Made by a program: the position numbers and the translations under genes. A stretch of DNA of 5,780 nucleotides, taken from contig CAMURX010000115.1 of the NCBI GenBank assembly GCA_947097615.1, positions 1-5,780 of the forward strand. Reading direction: 5' to 3'. Source of the DNA: an uncultured Neisseria sp. (GTDB lineage: Bacteria; Pseudomonadota; Gammaproteobacteria; Burkholderiales; Neisseriaceae). The notes below the pieces were generated by a model that ran no database searches, had not been told where the DNA came from, and saw nothing but the letters and a program-made list of their open reading frames with translations. Shown here in pieces: positions 4,624 to 5,780 of this stretch (the stretch's first letter is position 1; each line of letters begins with the position of its first letter).

Positions 4624-5780
4624 GAACGGCGTATTCTTCGAGGTCTTCCGCGCGCATCAGGCTGTCTTCGTGCCAGCCTTCGGCGTTTAGGGCGCCCATC
4701 AGGGCGCGGCAGGCGGGGTCGGCTTCGAGGCGGCGGCGGGCTTCGTCGCGGCCTTCGCGCTGCAGGCGCGCGCGGCGCATGGCGGGGGTCTCCCAACCTT
4801 GGCCTTCCTGCCACGGCACGGTTTGCAGGCTGAGGCCGTTCAGGCCGTAGGCTTCGGCGAGGGCGTTGCGGATTTTGTCGAAATATTCTTTGGTGGTGGT
4901 GGCCGGGGCGTTGCCGTTGAGGGCGAACAAGAGGCGGTTTTGCGCGGCGTCGTAGTCCGTCCACGCCATGTGGTCGGCCAGCATCTGCGCGGCGCCGAGG
5001 CGTTTGTTCAGGCGTTTGATCACGGCGTGCCAGTGGGCGGCGGACAACTCGGGCATGGGAGCAAAGTCGGCTTCTTCCGCGCCCTCTTCCTCCGCACTGT
5101 CTTCTTCCGCGTTTTCCTGCTCCTGCGCGGGCTCTGCGGCGGGCAGTTCGTCGAAGGGAATGTCTTCGTCGCGCTGCCATGCGGCGGGTGTGGCGGGCAG
5201 GACGGTGTTTTCTGCTGTGAGGCCGTCTGAAACGGGCGCGCTTGGTGCCGCTGTTTCGTCCTGCGGGTTTTCAGACGGCCTTTCGTCTGCCGCAACGGTG
5301 GCGGCGGGTTCGCGGACTTGGTTTGCGGGGTTTTCAGACGGCCTTACTTCTGTTTGTGGTGCGGCGGTGAGGCCGTCTGAAACGGCTTCGGACAATGCGG
5401 CTGCGTTTTCAGACGGCCTCTGTTTGGCTTGTACGTCGGCGGACGGTTTGCGGCCGTCTGAAACGGGGATTGCTTCGGCGGCGGCGTCTTCCCACGGCGG
5501 GATGCCGTCTGCGTCGTTTTGTTCTGCCGCGCGGTTTTCAGACGGCCTTTTGTCTGCGGCAGCGGCGGCGGGTTCGCGGACTTGGTTTGCGGGGTTTTCA
5601 GACGGCCTTGTTTCGCTTTGCGGCGCGTTGGTCAGGCCGTCTGAAACGGGTTCGGACGATGCGGCGGGGTTTTCAGACGGCCTTTCGGCTGCGGCAGTTA
5701 TTGTAGTGCTTGCTGGCAAGCTGTTTGCGGGGCTTTCAGACGGCCTCTGTTGTCCGGCCCGCGTGTCGGCGGGCGTTTTG
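4613..5780 (-). CDS. dnaX: DNA polymerase III subunit gamma/tau, C-terminal part
   Basis: The frame is open across the right edge, so 388 C-terminal residues are present and the AAA+ clamp-loader ATPase and domain III lie outside the window. Numbered from the edge: a low-complexity linker (1-190) made largely of RPSEN and VSDGL peptides encoded by DUS copies; a short acidic patch (about 219-238); then the tau C-terminal domain (about 247-388) with HWHAVIKRLNKRLGAAQMLADHM and a charged helix ending RRRLEADPACRALMGAL, which matches the conserved 'DP..Q.L...F' close of proteobacterial DnaX. Tau uses this region to bind the polymerase alpha subunit and DnaB at the fork. The next gene being ybaB supports the call. 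No A-rich slippery heptamer for gamma production is seen in this part; it would normally lie upstream. The stop lies within a DUS. The odd feature is the linker, far richer in DUS than the neighbouring genes and with an internal duplication. Confidence 0.88.
   Translation of the reverse strand, partial: KTPADTRAGQQRPSESPANSLPASTTITAAAERPSENPAASSEPVSDGLTNAPQSETRPSENPANQVREPAAAAADKRPSENRAAEQNDADGIPPWEDAAAEAIPVSDGRKPSADVQAKQRPSENAAALSEAVSDGLTAAPQTEVRPSENPANQVREPAATVAADERPSENPQDETAAPSAPVSDGLTAENTVLPATPAAWQRDEDIPFDELPAAEPAQEQENAEEDSAEEEGAEEADFAPMPELSAAHWHAVIKRLNKRLGAAQMLADHMAWTDYDAAQNRLLFALNGNAPATTTKEYFDKIRNALAEAYGLNGLSLQTVPWQEGQGWETPAMRRARLQREGRDEARRRLEADPACRALMGALNAEGWHEDSLMRAEDLEEYAVQAV
5266..5420. 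repeat. Duplicated dnaX linker block, unit A
   Basis: A 155-base block matching unit B at 5533-5683. The two share an exact 46-base run (5300-5345 and 5564-5609) and the protein segment RPSENPANQVREPAA. Unit A is one codon longer. Each block holds four DUS in the order - - + -. Confidence 0.85.
5533..5683. repeat. Duplicated dnaX linker block, unit B
   Basis: A 151-base partner of unit A, offset by 267 bases (89 codons), so the reading frame is kept. A third, more diverged partial unit may start at 5672 and run towards the right edge, sharing TTGCGGGG before a DUS at 5735. Confidence 0.85.

Larger units (their letters stand above)
5220..5746. repeat. Array of 11 DUS inside the dnaX linker
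   Basis: Plus-strand copies start at 5220, 5370, 5451 (11/12) and 5634; minus-strand copies start at 5270, 5333, 5408, 5537, 5597, 5672 and 5735. The order from left to right is + - - + - + - - + - -, i.e. repeated triads, one of them lacking a member. Spacings recur: minus to minus 63, 60, 63; minus to plus 37, 37; plus to minus 38, 38. A possible decayed copy (ATGCCGTCTGCG, 5502-5513) lies in the longest gap. Minus-strand copies encode RPSE followed by N (S once), plus-strand copies encode VSDG followed by L (R once). Confidence 0.9.

Noticed and set aside
4521..5180. N-terminal extension of the ybaB frame by about 220 codons
   Set aside because: The extension is Arg/Pro-rich shadow sequence out of frame with dnaX; ybaB has a good ribosome binding site at 4529-4533 and the standard MFGK start.
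5220..5746. CRISPR array
   Set aside because: The short repeats are 12-base DUS in both orientations with unequal spacing and an open reading frame through them; there are no cas genes and no uniform spacers.

Overview
The window most likely comes from a high-GC Neisseria or close Neisseriaceae relative. The main evidence is the DNA uptake sequence (DUS): 19 exact copies of the 12-mer AGGCCGTCTGAA (counting both strands) plus five 11/12 copies. This is the AG-DUS dialect. The AT-DUS (ATGCCGTCTGAA) typical of N. meningitidis and N. gonorrhoeae is absent, so a commensal AG-DUS species fits better; the GC-rich codon use would suit something like N. bacilliformis, but the species is inference.

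Layout, left to right. (1) Positions 2-625 (+): 3' part of a DASS/SLC13 sodium-coupled anion transporter, followed by a DUS hairpin terminator. (2) Positions 626-860: an intergenic region with DUS copies, a dRS3-like repeat and a perfect TATAAT -10 box. (3) Positions 861-2381 (+): a membrane-fused spermidine synthase-like protein. (4) Positions 2381-2486: a second dRS3-like repeat and a DUS hairpin between convergent genes. (5) Minus strand, in transcription order from the right edge: dnaX (3' part, 5780-4613), ybaB (4520-4185), a small two-helix membrane protein of unknown function (4109-3678, its stop codon inside a third dRS3-like repeat) and a PIN/NYN-type putative nuclease (3632-2487). 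dnaX-ybaB is a well-known conserved pair; an 18-bp DUS hairpin separates it from the two genes downstream.

The most striking feature is the dnaX linker (5220-5746). It carries 11 DUS copies in about 530 bp, all read in just two of the six possible frames, as RPSE(N/S) or VSDG(L/R), and arranged partly as a duplicated block of about 150 bp. The uptake signal has become the main sequence component of the low-complexity linker before the tau C-terminal domain. The dnaX stop codon also lies inside a DUS. The three dRS3-like repeats have ends that look like the two halves of a split DUS. No tRNA, rRNA, CRISPR array, IS transposase or phage gene was seen.
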